From: Actinomycetes bacterium
GTDB lineage: Bacteria > Actinomycetota > Actinomycetes > Actinomycetales > Actinomycetaceae
Length of the DNA: 15,219 bases
Direction of reading: 5' to 3'
NCBI GenBank assembly: GCA_023387755.1
Contig: JAEWHO010000021.1
Span: 1-15,219, forward strand
The number at the start of each line of letters is the position of its first letter. The first letter of the stretch is position 1. Positions 7,112-14,384 of this stretch are shown piece by piece. The notes below the pieces were generated by a model. The model ran no database searches. It saw only the letters and a list, made by a program, of their open reading frames with translations, and was not told the DNA's origin. The translations under genes and the position numbers were made by a program.

Positions 7112-7655
7112 TCATCGCCACACCCTATCGGTCCTGGTAGAAGATAAGCCTGGCGTCCTTACGCGCGTAGCCGCTCTCTTCGCGCGGCGAGCCTTCAACA
7201 TCCACTCCCTGGCGGTGGGGCCAACTGAAAATCCGGCCGTTTCCCGCATTACCGTGGTAGTCGACGCCGAACGGCTCCCGCTGGAACAGGTGACGAAGCA
7301 GCTGAATAAGCTCATTAACGTCATCAAGATTGTGGAACTGGAGCCGGAGGCGTCCGTTCAGCGTGAGCTCATGCTGGTTAAGGTTCACGCCACCGATGCC
7401 TCCCGTACCGCAGTACTGCAGGTGGTTGAACTCTTCCGCGCCCACGTGGTCGACGTCAGCCCCAACGCGGTTATTGTGGAAGCGACTGGTGCGGAAGCAA
7501 AACTGCAGGCACTGCTAACCGCACTGTCCCCGTACGGAATAAAAGAAATCGTGCAATCTGGGTCGGTGGGGATTGCACGCGGAAATACTTCACTGACAGA
7601 CCGCACTTACGAACAAAGCCGGCGGGAGAGCACCCCGTTCAGGAAAGGAAACTGA
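7101..7655 (+). CDS. ilvN: Acetolactate synthase, small (regulatory) subunit
   Basis: This 184-residue subunit binds IlvB, raises its activity and confers feedback inhibition, usually by valine. Residues from about 6 to 78 form an ACT domain (HTLSVLVEDKPGVLTRVAALFARRAFNI in outline, with the Gly-Val-Leu turn and N-I-x-S-L). Residues from about 85 to 160 form the typical small-subunit C-terminal domain (RELMLVKV, then LSPYGIKEIVQSG). I chose ATG 7101 because MAADHRHTLSVLVED starts right before the ACT domain and GGGAGGAGGAG at 7086-7096 is a strong ribosome site inside the end of ilvB. The frame is open further upstream, but that part is an out-of-frame shadow of ilvB. The extra 20 or so residues after the conserved C-terminal domain are polar and of no known role. 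Confidence 0.96.
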   Translation: MAADHRHTLSVLVEDKPGVLTRVAALFARRAFNIHSLAVGPTENPAVSRITVVVDAERLPLEQVTKQLNKLINVIKIVELEPEASVQRELMLVKVHATDASRTAVLQVVELFRAHVVDVSPNAVIVEATGAEAKLQALLTALSPYGIKEIVQSGSVGIARGNTSLTDRTYEQSRRESTPFRKGN

Positions 7656-7656
7656 T

Positions 7657-8682
7657 ATGGCCGAGATGTTTTACGACGACGACGCTGACCTGTCCATCAT
7701 CCAGAGCAAGAAGGTAGCCATCATTGGCTACGGCTCGCAGGGGCACGCCCACGCCCTAAACCTGCGTGACAGCGGAGTGGAGGTCGTCGTCGGGTTGCGG
7801 GAAGGATCCTCTTCGCGGCGTAAGGCCGAAGAAGTGGGGCTACCGGTCGCCTCTATTAAAGATGCGGTGGCGAGCGCCGACGTCGTCATGATCCTCACCC
7901 CGGATCAGGTACAGCGGCACGTGTACGCCGAGGATATCGCCCCGAACTTGCGCCCCGACGCTGCCCTGTTCTTTGCCCACGGATTCAATATCCGCTTCGG
8001 CTATATCACCCCCGGCCAGGGCCACGATATTTGCATGGTCGCTCCCAAGGGGCCCGGGCATACGGTGCGCCGTCAGTTCGAAGACGGGCGCGGGGTGCCG
8101 GCGATTATCGCCGTCGAACAGGATGCCTCCGGGCGGGCTTGGGATCTGGCCAAGTCTTATGCGAAAGCGATGGGGGCGCTGCGAGCCGGCGGTATCAAGA
8201 CCACCTTCACCGAGGAGACCGAAACCGACCTTTTCGGTGAGCAGACCGTCTTGTGCGGTGGGGTCTCCCAGCTGATCCAGTACGGATTCGAGGTGCTTAC
8301 CGAAGCCGGGTATCAGCCGGAGATCGCCTACTTCGAGGTATTGCACGAGCTGAAGCTCATCGTGGATCTCATTAACGAAGGTGGGATTACCAAGCAGCGC
8401 TGGAGTTGTTCCGATACGGCTGAATATGGCGATTATGTGTCCGGCCCGCGGGTGATTACCCCGGATGTGAAAGAGCGGATGCAAGAGGTGCTCGCCGATA
8501 TTCAAAGCGGCGCGTTTGCCAAGCGCTTCATTGAGGACCAAGACGCCGGCGCTCCCGAGTTCACGCGGCTGCGTGAGCAGGGCCAGAACCATCCGGTTGA
8601 GAAGACCGGTCAGAAGCTGCGGGAGCTCTTTGCTTGGCAGAATGTGGACGCGGATTATCAGGACGGATCCGCGGCTCGTTGA
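7657..8682 (+). CDS. ilvC: Ketol-acid reductoisomerase (NADPH, class I)
   Basis: This enzyme converts acetolactate and acetohydroxybutyrate to the dihydroxy acids, the second step of Val/Leu/Ile synthesis, by Mg-dependent alkyl migration and NADPH reduction. At 341 residues it is a short class I enzyme. The Rossmann glycine motif is GYGSQG at 24-29. The cofactor loop GLREGSSSRRKAEE has serines and arginines that suit NADPH. The segments ETETDLFGEQ and ELKLIVDLINEGG carry the acidic residues that hold the two Mg ions. The start ATG 7657 is one base after the ilvN stop, with AGGAAAGGAA at 7641-7650 as the ribosome site. ilvD, ilvE and leu genes are not in the window. The end of the gene is followed by a strong hairpin. 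Confidence 0.97.
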   Translation: MAEMFYDDDADLSIIQSKKVAIIGYGSQGHAHALNLRDSGVEVVVGLREGSSSRRKAEEVGLPVASIKDAVASADVVMILTPDQVQRHVYAEDIAPNLRPDAALFFAHGFNIRFGYITPGQGHDICMVAPKGPGHTVRRQFEDGRGVPAIIAVEQDASGRAWDLAKSYAKAMGALRAGGIKTTFTEETETDLFGEQTVLCGGVSQLIQYGFEVLTEAGYQPEIAYFEVLHELKLIVDLINEGGITKQRWSCSDTAEYGDYVSGPRVITPDVKERMQEVLADIQSGAFAKRFIEDQDAGAPEFTRLREQGQNHPVEKTGQKLRELFAWQNVDADYQDGSAAR

Positions 8683-8718
8683 GTAGGCGGCCGAGAGTGA
8701 CGCCACCTGAGTTGTGGG

Positions 8719-8754
8719 CTACCGCACCGCTACCTTAAGGGAGCGGTGCGGTAG
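8719..8754 (+). terminator. 13-bp perfect hairpin after ilvC, without U-tract
   Basis: CTACCGCACCGCT (8719-8731) is perfectly complementary to 8742-8754, with a 10-base loop that itself contains the palindrome CCTTAAGG. It lies 36 bases after the ilvC stop and 38 bases before the next start. No T-run follows on either strand. It may be a GC-rich terminator of the U-poor kind often proposed in actinobacteria, or an RNA-stabilising 3' end for the ilvBNC message. TAGACT at 8752-8757, overlapping the right arm, fits TAnnnT and could be a weak -10 box for the LCP gene. Confidence 0.6.
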
Positions 8755-8792
8755 ACTGTTGAGCGCCTAGCGGGGGATTGAAGGAGACGTAT

Positions 8793-9788
8793 ATGAGCAC
8801 CGTCGGTGATGAAATACAGCCACGCAAGTCAAAGTCAAAACGTGCACTGATCGTCCTGCTCGTCATCCTTTTGGTGCTGGCAACCCTTGCCATTGGTGGT
8901 TTCTTTTATCTTCGCCACCGCTTGGACAGCCAAGTGCAGCGGGCCGATTGGTTCTCGAATCTGACTACCCGGGCGGAAAAAGATGAGACCGGTAAGGCCG
9001 TCAATTTCCTGGTACTCGGCGCTGACACGGAGGGGCCAGAAAAGCCGGACCCCAACATTCGCGGCAGTCGCTCTGATGTGACCATGCTGGTTCAACTCAG
9101 TGCGGATCGTAAGCACTTGACCGTGATGTCGATTCCGCGTGACTCCTGGGTCCCGATTCCTGGGCACGGAGAGGCAAAAATCAACGCGGGTCTGTCCTTC
9201 GGTGGAGTGCCGCTGGCTATTGAAACGGTTGAGGGCCTCACCGGCGTCCATATTGATCATGCGGTGCTCGTAAACTTTAATTCTTTCGCCGCCATCACTG
9301 ACGCCCTCGGCGGGGTGACCATCACTGCTGGTGGGGAGACAAAGCAGATGAACGGGGAAGAGGCGCTCATGTTTGCCCGTACCCGTAAGACGCTGCCTCG
9401 CGGTGACTTTGACCGGGTACGCCGCCAACAAGAATGGATGCGGGCGATGGCGAGTGCAGCATTCTCGCGCGATGTGCTCACGTCGCCAACGAAGCTCTAC
9501 GGCGTCTTGGATACCATCACGAAGAACGCTGCAGTTGATAGCGGCTTGACCATCTCCGTAATGCAGGATTTAGCGATGGAGGCCACCGATATTCGGCCCG
9601 GTGGGATCCAGTTTATTACCGCGCCCTACACGGGTACCGGCCGGTCTGCCGATGGACAGTCCATCGTGAATCTTGACCAGGGTCTGTGCCAGGAACTTTT
9701 CGCTGCCTGGGCTAAGGGGGAGGCTGCCACCTTCGTAGCTGCACATCAGGGGCAGGTGCCTCAGCTGTCTGACCGGCCGGTGGATTAA
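8793..9788 (+). CDS. LytR-CpsA-Psr (LCP) family glycopolymer-peptidoglycan transferase
   Basis: LCP proteins are anchored in the membrane with their catalytic domain outside, and transfer undecaprenyl-pyrophosphate-linked glycopolymers (teichoic acids, capsule, arabinogalactan) to peptidoglycan. This 331-residue protein has a short basic cytoplasmic N-terminus, one membrane helix at about 18-40, and an extracellular LCP domain from about 70. Conserved residues are visible: D95 in GSRSDVTML, R116-D117 in SIPRDSW, and DFDRVRRQQ at about 206-213 with the arginines that bind the lipid pyrophosphate. The loop before NGEEALMFARTR is short compared with many relatives. I chose ATG 8793 because AAGGAG (8781-8786) lies six bases upstream; TTG 8778 would place the start before that site. 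In this setting its substrate is probably the polymer made by the surrounding genes, which is inference. Confidence 0.92.
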   Translation: MSTVGDEIQPRKSKSKRALIVLLVILLVLATLAIGGFFYLRHRLDSQVQRADWFSNLTTRAEKDETGKAVNFLVLGADTEGPEKPDPNIRGSRSDVTMLVQLSADRKHLTVMSIPRDSWVPIPGHGEAKINAGLSFGGVPLAIETVEGLTGVHIDHAVLVNFNSFAAITDALGGVTITAGGETKQMNGEEALMFARTRKTLPRGDFDRVRRQQEWMRAMASAAFSRDVLTSPTKLYGVLDTITKNAAVDSGLTISVMQDLAMEATDIRPGGIQFITAPYTGTGRSADGQSIVNLDQGLCQELFAAWAKGEAATFVAAHQGQVPQLSDRPVD

Positions 9789-9797
9789 ACCTGTCAG

Positions 9798-10385
9798 CTA
9801 CGCGGCTAGGTAGCGGACTAGGAGCTCGAGAGCTTCGTCAATCTGAGCTACTGCCTGCTGATAGATCCGCTCGGAGCGTCGGTACGGGTCGGCAATCGCG
9901 TCGGCTTCAGTCAGCGCCATATCGGTTATACCGCTGTAATGCTGTGCCAACTCACAGGCAGTGCGCGGACCGGCTGGAGGCTGCTGCCGCAGAAGCCGGC
10001 CGAGGGTGCGCAGGGGAATGGTTTTATTCGCTGCCCGGGGGAGAGTCTCTGCAATCCAGTCGACGTGGACTTCTTCCATTGGCAAGATTAGATTGCTCGC
10101 CTCTAGCAGGGGAGGAGTCAGCTGTTGGGCGTGATGCCGTGGCCAGCGCACATCGGTGGGAAGGTAGGTGCCCATTGTCCGATCAATATCGTTGCCAACC
10201 AACGCCCCGATGCCTGCCGAACCGACAGAAATATCCGGGCGGCTATGCTGCAAACGCAGATGTGCGTAGGCGCTGCGACAAATATTTCCGGTGCAAATGA
10301 ATAAAATGTCGAAATTTTTAGCCAGGCCCGGTTTCTCTACCAGCGAGGAAGTTTCTGTTGATCGCAGCCAGCTGGGACGAGACAT
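9798..10385 (-). CDS. Low-molecular-weight protein tyrosine phosphatase (Wzb-like)
   Basis: This 195-residue cytoplasmic phosphatase would remove phosphate from tyrosines, most likely those of the BY-kinase encoded divergently next to it. The P-loop is C31-TGNIC-R37-S, the C-x5-R signature of the LMW-PTP family, after a beta strand (FDILFI). The general-acid Asp is D166 in ADPYRRS. GSAGIGA near residue 55 is the usual following segment. The N-terminus has about 25 residues ahead of the fold. I chose ATG 10385 because AGGAG lies about six bases upstream; longer in-frame starts would run into the divergent kinase gene. The loop between the P-loop and the general acid is somewhat longer than in E. 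coli Wzb. Its stop lies nine bases from the LCP stop, tail to tail. Arsenate reductase of this fold is an alternative but the context argues against it. Confidence 0.9.
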   Translation of the reverse strand: MSRPSWLRSTETSSLVEKPGLAKNFDILFICTGNICRSAYAHLRLQHSRPDISVGSAGIGALVGNDIDRTMGTYLPTDVRWPRHHAQQLTPPLLEASNLILPMEEVHVDWIAETLPRAANKTIPLRTLGRLLRQQPPAGPRTACELAQHYSGITDMALTEADAIADPYRRSERIYQQAVAQIDEALELLVRYLAA

Positions 10386-10462
10386 TCTCACTCCTAACAT
10401 GTGATTTGAGGCGGGTGCGTGGTTTTTCACCTTGCACGCGATGCCTCGGCGCGCGCGAGCCT

Positions 10463-10468
10463 TATAAT
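10463..10468 (+). promoter_or_regulatory. Consensus -10 box TATAAT upstream of the BY-kinase gene
   Basis: A perfect TATAAT lies 37 bases before the GTG start at 10506, which would put transcription start near 10475. At 17 bases upstream is only GATGCC, a poor -35 box; TTGCAC at 10432-10437 is too far (25 bases). The region between the divergent phosphatase and kinase genes (10386-10505) holds no other clear signal, and no matching promoter for the phosphatase was found. Confidence 0.45.
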
Positions 10469-10505
10469 CAAGTGACAGCACACTCGAGTGTATCGGAGTA
10501 TCCTG

Positions 10506-12023
10506 GTGAGCTTTGACGATCTTATAAAGTTGACGATACGTCATTTCGTGACGATTCTCGTCTCAACTGCCATCTGTATTGGACTGGCCGTCGCAGCGCT
10601 GTTCATGCAGACTCCGGTGTATACCGCCCATGCGCAGGCTCACGTCGTCGCTATCGGTTCCGGTGCCAGTGTCGGGGAGTCATACTCAGCTCAGATGCTT
10701 GCTCGCCAGAAGGCGCAGTCTTTTATTTCCCTTATCTCCACCCAGGCAGTTACTGAGATTATTCGCAGTGAACTCGGGCTCAGCCAGTCTCTCAATGAGA
10801 TCGGCGGCAGTATTAGCGCGAAACTCCCCGACGACTCGGTGACGATTGATGTCAGCGCCTCGGCAACCGATCCGAAGAGCGCGCATGACCTGGCGAATGT
10901 GGCTGTCTCGGCATTGAAACAAGAGGTTGAGCGTCTGGAGAACCTGCAAAGTGGCGGTAATGGTGCGGCAGTGACGGTGGAGCCACTGGCGAGTGCGGTT
11001 ATCCCTAGCTCGCCGTCGTCGCCCCAACCCCTGCGCTATATCCTGCTGGGTGCTCTCCTGGGGATCACCGTTGGGTATATCGCTGCCCTGATTCGTAACC
11101 GTTATGACACCCGTATCCGTACCGCCCGTGACCTTGAAGAGCTGACGGATAAAGCCGTGTTGGGTGTGCTACCTCAACACGACTCGCTAGCGCGCGATAA
11201 AGGGGAGCAGCCCTTCATGGTGCGGGAAGCAATCCGCAAAATGCGCACCAACCTGCAGTTTGTGAGTATCGACAAGGCGCCTCGCTGCGTGGTTATCTCC
11301 TCGGCTCACCCTTCGGAAGGTAAGTCCACGGTGGCCACTGCTATTGCCAAAGCAATGGCTGCCTCAGGGGAGCGAGTGATTATTATCGACGGCGATATGC
11401 GCCGCCCTACTCAGCACAAAGCCTGGGGGGTGTCTGGGCGTCTCGGTCTAAGTCAGGTACTGGCGGGTGCGGTGGCGTTGGAAGACGCGGTCCACGTGGA
11501 CAGGGAAACCGGAGTAGCTCTCCTACCGGCCGGGCAGATCCCCCCGAACCCCTCCGAACTGCTCGGCTCCCAGCGGATGCGTGAACTGTTGAAATTCCTG
11601 CGAGAAGACTATTTCATCATTGTTGATGCGCCTCCTATTCTCGCGGTAACGGATTCCTTGTTATTAGCTAAATCGACCGACGGCATTATTTTGGTTGTTA
11701 AGGCTGGTAATACGCGTAACGAACACGTTCAGTCAGTGCTGGCGAATCTAGCTAAAGTGGGTGCAAATATTCTCGGTATTGTGCTGAACTCGGCTTCTAC
11801 TCGCCGCCTCTCCCAGGTACGGTACGGCAATGCCGAGTACGGCTATTCGTCATATTCATATTCGAATTGTGAGTACGGAGAGCAAGAGACAGCCACCAAC
11901 TCTAGCGAACCCCCGGCTCCACCCACCTCCTCTGATAGTGAGGCTTTGCGTGCACGCGAATTCGTCGAGGTTCTCCAGCCAGAGAAGAAACGGCGTGTTT
12001 TCCCTCGCCATAGCCGCTCGTAA
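10506..12023 (+). CDS. Wzz/BY-kinase fusion (polysaccharide co-polymerase and tyrosine autokinase)
   Basis: This membrane protein of about 505 residues sets polysaccharide chain length and autophosphorylates on tyrosines. It has a Wzz-type domain with membrane helices at about 17-34 and 178-197, then a cytoplasmic P-loop kinase. Walker A is SSAHPSEGKST (K273), Walker A' is VIIIDGDMRRP (D295, D297), and Walker B is FIIVDAPP (D374). A C-terminal tyrosine cluster holds Y440, Y445, Y447, Y450, Y452 and Y457, the usual autophosphorylation region. EAIRKMRTNLQF near 241 is the usual inter-subunit motif. After the cluster comes a proline- and serine-rich, then very basic tail. I chose GTG 10506 because GGAG (10495-10498) precedes it by seven bases; GTG 10488 would precede that site. 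Having transmembrane activator and kinase in one chain resembles Gram-negative Wzc and actinobacterial homologues rather than split CpsC/CpsD. The divergent phosphatase is its likely partner. Confidence 0.93.
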   Translation: MSFDDLIKLTIRHFVTILVSTAICIGLAVAALFMQTPVYTAHAQAHVVAIGSGASVGESYSAQMLARQKAQSFISLISTQAVTEIIRSELGLSQSLNEIGGSISAKLPDDSVTIDVSASATDPKSAHDLANVAVSALKQEVERLENLQSGGNGAAVTVEPLASAVIPSSPSSPQPLRYILLGALLGITVGYIAALIRNRYDTRIRTARDLEELTDKAVLGVLPQHDSLARDKGEQPFMVREAIRKMRTNLQFVSIDKAPRCVVISSAHPSEGKSTVATAIAKAMAASGERVIIIDGDMRRPTQHKAWGVSGRLGLSQVLAGAVALEDAVHVDRETGVALLPAGQIPPNPSELLGSQRMRELLKFLREDYFIIVDAPPILAVTDSLLLAKSTDGIILVVKAGNTRNEHVQSVLANLAKVGANILGIVLNSASTRRLSQVRYGNAEYGYSSYSYSNCEYGEQETATNSSEPPAPPTSSDSEALRAREFVEVLQPEKKRRVFPRHSRS

Positions 12024-12033
12024 CACGAAGAGA

Positions 12034-12073
12034 GGGGGGCGTGGCAGCCTAGCTGCCGTGCCCCCCTTTTTTT
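12034..12073 (+). terminator. Intrinsic terminator after the BY-kinase gene
   Basis: The arm starting with GGGGGG at 12034 pairs with the arm ending in CCCCCC at 12066. This gives a 15-bp stem with two G-U pairs and a three-base CTA loop, followed by seven T at 12067-12073. It begins ten bases after the kinase stop. On the minus strand the stem is followed by TCTCTT, so weak termination of the converging HAD operon, whose last gene ends at 12088, is possible. Confidence 0.93.
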
Positions 12074-12087
12074 GTGGTTCTCGGGGC

Positions 12088-12750
12088 CTAGCCTTCGAGG
12101 AAAGTGCGCAGATAGTTCAGGCACTCTGGTGTAAACGCCGGCCATTCGGGGATCGCAGGGTCGCCGTCAAGATGCGAGTAAACGCCGTCTTTACGTCGTA
12201 TGCGCACGGCTGCCCACCCCAGTGCGCGCGGGCCCTGAAAGTCTTTGCGGGGGTTATCGCCCACATAAACGCATCGCTCTTCTTCCAGTTTTTCTTGCAG
12301 TAGCGAGAATGCGCGAGTGCTGGGTTTAGTCCACTCCGGCCCATACTCTCCGGTCACGACGATCATCTCGAAAGCTGGCGCTATACCCAGGGCGGCAATC
12401 TTCTTACGTTGGGCGTGAGCGAAGCCGTCGGTGACCAGGGCACGCCGCGCTCCGTCATAAGACAGCACTGCGTCGGTATCTGGTGCGAGGCTGATCGTGG
12501 GGGTGTGGTTGCGGTAGATTTCAATGAGTTCTGGGATTATCCCGGCGTCAATGCCGAATGCGTCAACGAGCCGATTAAAGGCATTGGTGCGCACACCATT
12601 TAAAAAACCTTGCCAAAGATAGTGATGGTAGAGCTCAGATTGCGCGGGGTTGGAGCCTAAAAATGCGGCGACGGCACGAAAACCGCTCTTGACGTAACTC
12701 GACTCTAGATAGAGGGTGTCGTCCAGATCGAGTACAAGGAGGCCTGCCAT
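12088..12750 (-). CDS. HAD-superfamily hydrolase
   Basis: This 220-residue cytoplasmic phosphatase-type protein has all four HAD motifs: motif I DLDDT with nucleophile D8 and D10, motif II T107 in ALVTDGF, motif III K142 in EWTKPS, and motif IV GDNPRKD with D165 and D170. A helical cap lies between motifs I and II (about 15-95). The substrate cannot be read from sequence. It is the last gene of the minus-strand operon, and its ATG directly follows the TAA of the ATP-grasp gene with no spacer and no clear ribosome site of its own, so its translation probably depends on the gene before it. ATP-grasp plus HAD pairs recur in capsule and LPS loci, where the role of the pair is mostly unknown. A phosphorylated intermediate of that ligase, or a nucleotide-sugar precursor, are possible substrates (inference). 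Confidence 0.9.
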   Translation of the reverse strand: MAGLLVLDLDDTLYLESSYVKSGFRAVAAFLGSNPAQSELYHHYLWQGFLNGVRTNAFNRLVDAFGIDAGIIPELIEIYRNHTPTISLAPDTDAVLSYDGARRALVTDGFAHAQRKKIAALGIAPAFEMIVVTGEYGPEWTKPSTRAFSLLQEKLEEERCVYVGDNPRKDFQGPRALGWAAVRIRRKDGVYSHLDGDPAIPEWPAFTPECLNYLRTFLEG

Positions 12751-13749
12751 TTATAAGCCCATATCCTTGGCGGAGCAGATGGTGTGCGCGTCATAACGTA
12801 ACATCACCACACCTGGCTTGCCGCGTTTGACTGGGCCGGGTTCTCGGCCAGCCATATCGTCGATAAGAGCCTCCAACAGTCCGGTCCCGGCCGCGTGAGC
12901 CAGCGGGAATCCTCCGCCAAAGCGTGGGTTCAATTCCAAAATTGTCACCTTGCCCTGCGCTTCGTCCAGGAAAACCTGCAGGTTCAACATGCCATAGGCA
13001 CCTTGAAGGAGGGGGGCGATTTCTTCCATCAGCCTATTGATCGCGGGATGGTCGATAGTGACCGCTTTAGACACCTCTCCGGCGCGTACCTCGAGCCGTT
13101 TACGGGCACAATACCCCAGTAGCGTGCCTTGGTGTCCCACTGCAAAGTCGATGGTAACTTCCACCCCGGGTACGGCTTCTTGGACGATGTAATCGTGGGG
13201 GAGGTCATCGGCTATGCTCGCAGAGGACTCATAACGGCGCACCCCAATGCTTGCTGAACCTGAGCGTGGTTTAGCAATAACGGGACCGGGGAACGGAACT
13301 GCGGCGCCGGCTTCTACCGTTGCCGGGTAGGGCAGATTATGTTCCTGGCACCACCGGGCTAGCACCCACTTATCCCAGCCGAGTTTTACGACGGCGGGGG
13401 CGGAAACCCAAGCGGATATCCCACGCGCGGCTAACTGCTCGCGGGCAGCTGAATAGACACTGATTTCCGGATCGATTGTAGGAATGATGACATTGGCATG
13501 ATACTGCTCAGCAACAGTAATGACTTGCGGTAGAAATTCTGGCTCACGGCAACGCGCCACCAGTGCATGGTGATCAGCTAACTGGCTGGCTGCGCTCAGG
13601 GGGGTGATGTCGACGGTGGTCACTGGCCGCACCTGCCCACAAACGGGGGTTGAACGCAGGATATTGACCAATTCCCCACGCCGACCCGCGCTGGATACCA
13701 GCCAGCCGGTGATGGGCGGGGTGGAAGTGGCCCCAGGTGAAGTAGTCAC
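12751..13749 (-). CDS. ATP-grasp ligase, carbamoyl-phosphate synthase-like
   Basis: This 332-residue protein has the ATP-grasp fold in order: an N-terminal Rossmann-like domain (GWLVSSAGRRGELVNIL, then NVIIPTIDPEISVY), the ATP-binding lysine K160 in VIAKPRSGSASIGV with its glycine/serine loop, E191 in IVQEAVPGVEVTID, and the metal-binding ELNPRFGGGFPLAHAAG with E272, N274 and R276. These features suggest an active enzyme that activates a carboxylate as acyl phosphate and joins it to an amine or other nucleophile. Substrates are unknown. It starts at GTG 13749, two bases after the stop of the phosphoglycosyl transferase gene, and ends immediately before the HAD gene, so the four genes form one operon. 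In this setting a role in acylating an amino sugar or attaching an amino acid is plausible but unproven. Confidence 0.85.
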   Translation of the reverse strand: MTTSPGATSTPPITGWLVSSAGRRGELVNILRSTPVCGQVRPVTTVDITPLSAASQLADHHALVARCREPEFLPQVITVAEQYHANVIIPTIDPEISVYSAAREQLAARGISAWVSAPAVVKLGWDKWVLARWCQEHNLPYPATVEAGAAVPFPGPVIAKPRSGSASIGVRRYESSASIADDLPHDYIVQEAVPGVEVTIDFAVGHQGTLLGYCARKRLEVRAGEVSKAVTIDHPAINRLMEEIAPLLQGAYGMLNLQVFLDEAQGKVTILELNPRFGGGFPLAHAAGTGLLEALIDDMAGREPGPVKRGKPGVVMLRYDAHTICSAKDMGL

Positions 13750-13751
13750 GT

Positions 13752-14384
13752 TTATTCAATCCCAAATTCTGGCATAGTGGCGTTACCTTCGGCGCTGATT
13801 CCGTCCCGCTTGAGAACGGTGGTGAACGTCCGGCCAATAATTTTTAGGTCCCCCAGGAGGGTTATATTGCGGACATAGGCGCGGTCGTAGTTAAACCGCT
13901 CTTCCCACGTGGTGGCGTTTCGACCATTCACCTGAGCCAGGCCAGTAAGGCCAGGACGTACCCGATGGCGCTCCGCTTGTTCGGGTGTGTAGCGGTCCAG
14001 GTAACGCACGAGGAGGGGGCGGGGCCCCACCAACGACATATCACCGGTAAGGATATTCCACAAACTAGGTAGTTCATCGAGTGAGGTGGAGCGTAGAAGT
14101 TTGCCGAATCCGGTCAGACGCTGCTCATCGGTGATCAAATCTCGCTCCGGATCGACATCACGCATGGTGCGGAATTTATAAAGCGTAAAGATCCGGCCAT
14201 CTTTACCTGCTCGTTCTTGCCGAAAAAGTACCGGAGATCCGAGGTTCGTACGCACTGCTGCCGCGACTAATGCCTGCACAGGCGCACTGGCTAGGAGTGC
14301 CACTCCGGTCACGGCTACGTCTAATACTCGTTTGCCGGCCGGGTAGTAGCGCAGTACCGCGGGACGGTGTGAAGCCCGCATCAT
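13752..14384 (-). CDS. Initiating phosphoglycosyl transferase (PglC-like, monotopic)
   Basis: This 210-residue enzyme moves a sugar-1-phosphate from a UDP-sugar to undecaprenyl phosphate, the first committed step of glycan assembly at the inner membrane face. It is the small, single-domain type: one N-terminal re-entrant helix (about 20-45) with a helix-breaking Pro in SAPVQAL, then the catalytic domain. Visible motifs are KFRTM (70-74), the catalytic Asp-Glu pair D103-E104 in STSLDELPSLWN, DMSLVGPRPLL after it, and VRPGLTGLAQVNGRN (142-156). It lacks the extra transmembrane domain of WbaP/CpsE enzymes and so matches PglC in size. ATG 14384 overlaps the dehydratase stop as ATGA, so translation is coupled; a second Met follows at once. 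Pairing with a 4,6-dehydratase supports a bacillosamine-like or related trideoxy sugar as substrate. Confidence 0.93.
   Translation of the reverse strand: MMRASHRPAVLRYYPAGKRVLDVAVTGVALLASAPVQALVAAAVRTNLGSPVLFRQERAGKDGRIFTLYKFRTMRDVDPERDLITDEQRLTGFGKLLRSTSLDELPSLWNILTGDMSLVGPRPLLVRYLDRYTPEQAERHRVRPGLTGLAQVNGRNATTWEERFNYDRAYVRNITLLGDLKIIGRTFTTVLKRDGISAEGNATMPEFGIE

Noticed and set aside
7840..8706. Long minus-strand open frame of 288 codons opposite ilvC
   Set aside because: It is antisense to a fully conserved ketol-acid reductoisomerase. Long antisense frames are common opposite GC-rich coding sequence, and nothing in the translation looks like a protein family.
10386..10544. Longer N-terminus for the tyrosine phosphatase, starting at 10544
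   Set aside because: It would overlap the divergent kinase start and the TATAAT box, and the added residues do not resemble the family. ATG 10385 has a good AGGAG site.
11830..12303. Plus-strand frame of 157 codons across the kinase tail, terminator and HAD 3' end
   Set aside because: It runs through a strong terminator and is out of frame with the kinase and antisense to the HAD gene, so it is a shadow frame.
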